Part shown: piece by piece, positions 63,639-64,000 of the stretch | Position numbering within the stretch: the first letter of the stretch is position 1 | Layout of the letters: every line of letters starts with the position of its first letter | NCBI RefSeq assembly: GCF_001886715.1 | Contig: NZ_CP018082.1 | Location: 4,712,001 to 4,776,000 of the forward strand | DNA length: 64,000 nt | Direction of reading: 5' to 3' | From: Nocardia mangyaensis | GTDB taxonomy: Bacteria > Actinomycetota > Actinomycetes > Mycobacteriales > Mycobacteriaceae | Notes under the pieces: generated by a model | Database searches by the model: none | The model's input: the letters and a program-made list of their open reading frames with translations, nothing else | Told to the model about the DNA's origin: nothing | Translations under genes and position numbers: made by a program

Positions 63639-64000
63639 TCAGCTGCCGGTGGCCTGCTGGTACGCCGCGAGATCGGCGTCCAGGTCGGTCAGAACCGCGT
63701 CCCAGTCGATCGGGAGCACCTCGACACCTGCCAGCACCTCGGCCGGAGCACTGGGTTCGGTCAGGTCGGTGCGGGGCGAGACGGCGAATGCCTCGGGGGC
63801 CAGCTTGGACTGGGCGTCGGGGGCGAGCAGGAAGGTCATCAGCTCGATGGCGTCGTCTTTGTGCGGGGCGCCCTTGGCCAGGCCCATCACGTAGGGCACC
63901 GGCACCGTCGTGCGCTTGCCGTCGGCGACGGGGAAGAACACGTCGAACGTCGAGCCCTTCTCCTTGACCGTGGTCAGGTTCATCTGCACGTCACCGTTGG
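63639..64000 (-). CDS. ABC transporter substrate-binding protein, C-terminal part (partial)
   Basis: The C-terminal about 120 residues of a periplasmic-type solute-binding protein (family 1/Fe3+-type, PhnS-like); the rest lies beyond the window edge. The visible part has FDVFFPVADGKRTTVPVPYVMGLAKGAPHKDDAIELMTFLL-like sequence, the usual region just before the last helices. It is the first gene of the operon with the PhnT-like ATPase and two permeases. Confidence 0.75.
   Translation of the reverse strand, partial: NGDVQMNLTTVKEKGSTFDVFFPVADGKRTTVPVPYVMGLAKGAPHKDDAIELMTFLLAPDAQSKLAPEAFAVSPRTDLTEPSAPAEVLAGVEVLPIDWDAVLTDLDADLAAYQQATGS

Overview
The window is high-GC actinobacterial DNA, most like Nocardia or a close mycolic-acid relative. 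Supporting signs are the very GC-rich third codon positions, many GTG starts, ATGA/GTGA stop-start overlaps, mycothiol-type arsenate reductases, and a backbone in the order known from Mycobacterium tuberculosis (infB-ylxR-nusA-rimP, two alanine-rich genes, proS, EfpA-like exporter, cysG, cobB, cobO, Mg-chelatase-like gene, GNAT, mqo, alpha/beta hydrolase, and later map). Genus assignment is inference. No rRNA, tRNA, CRISPR array or transposase was found, and no stretch longer than about 300 bases lacks a gene.

Layout. 1-2504: translation/transcription operon rimP-nusA-ylxR-infB (minus; infB runs off the edge). 2678-4026: Rv2843/Rv2844-like pair. 4145-7816: acyl-CoA dehydrogenase and proS. 8082-11103: four-gene polar amino-acid/ectoine-type ABC importer (ehuBCDA-like). 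11148-14280: YaaA, an ArsR-like regulator with a VOC protein, a secreted SGNH esterase and an HD-type phosphohydrolase. 14418-19704: PucR regulator divergent from mmsA and a class III aminotransferase, then a PPOX-fold protein. 19768-22548: DHA2 exporter and siroheme synthase. 22687-26948: Fcy1-like cytosine deaminase, DoxX-type membrane protein, and a phosphotransferase/lipocalin-like pair. 27082-32046: cobalamin genes (cobE/cbiG-like, cobB, cobO, Mg-chelatase I/D fusion); cobQ lies apart at 41277. 32100-35960: GNAT, mqo and two alpha/beta hydrolase-fold proteins. 36147-41254: LysR/SDR pair, and TetR divergent from an MpaB-type oxygenase plus CrtC/AttH-like protein. 42931-46123: map and a frameshifted FdhF/YdeP molybdoenzyme. 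46164-50537: MarR/MFS pair, LLM flavin oxidoreductase, DUF4126 protein, small secreted protein. 50598-60522: a ten-gene arsenic island. 60588-64000: a PhnSTUV-like ABC importer, cut by the window edge.

The most interesting region is the arsenic island. Its left arm, arsR-acr3-arsC-arsC-arsC-arsD-arsA (minus), is a full arsenate/arsenite resistance operon. Its right part has an ArsR repressor fused to an ArsN-like acetyltransferase, divergent from a Cys-tailed FAD monooxygenase, an MFS permease and ArsO, which suggests oxidation, acetylation and export of organoarsenicals. Both parts carry a shared 16-base operator-like motif, ATYGA-N5-GTCGAW. Two genes elsewhere (the YdeP-like enzyme and one permease) each lack a single G in a G run, so sequencing error is as likely as gene decay.
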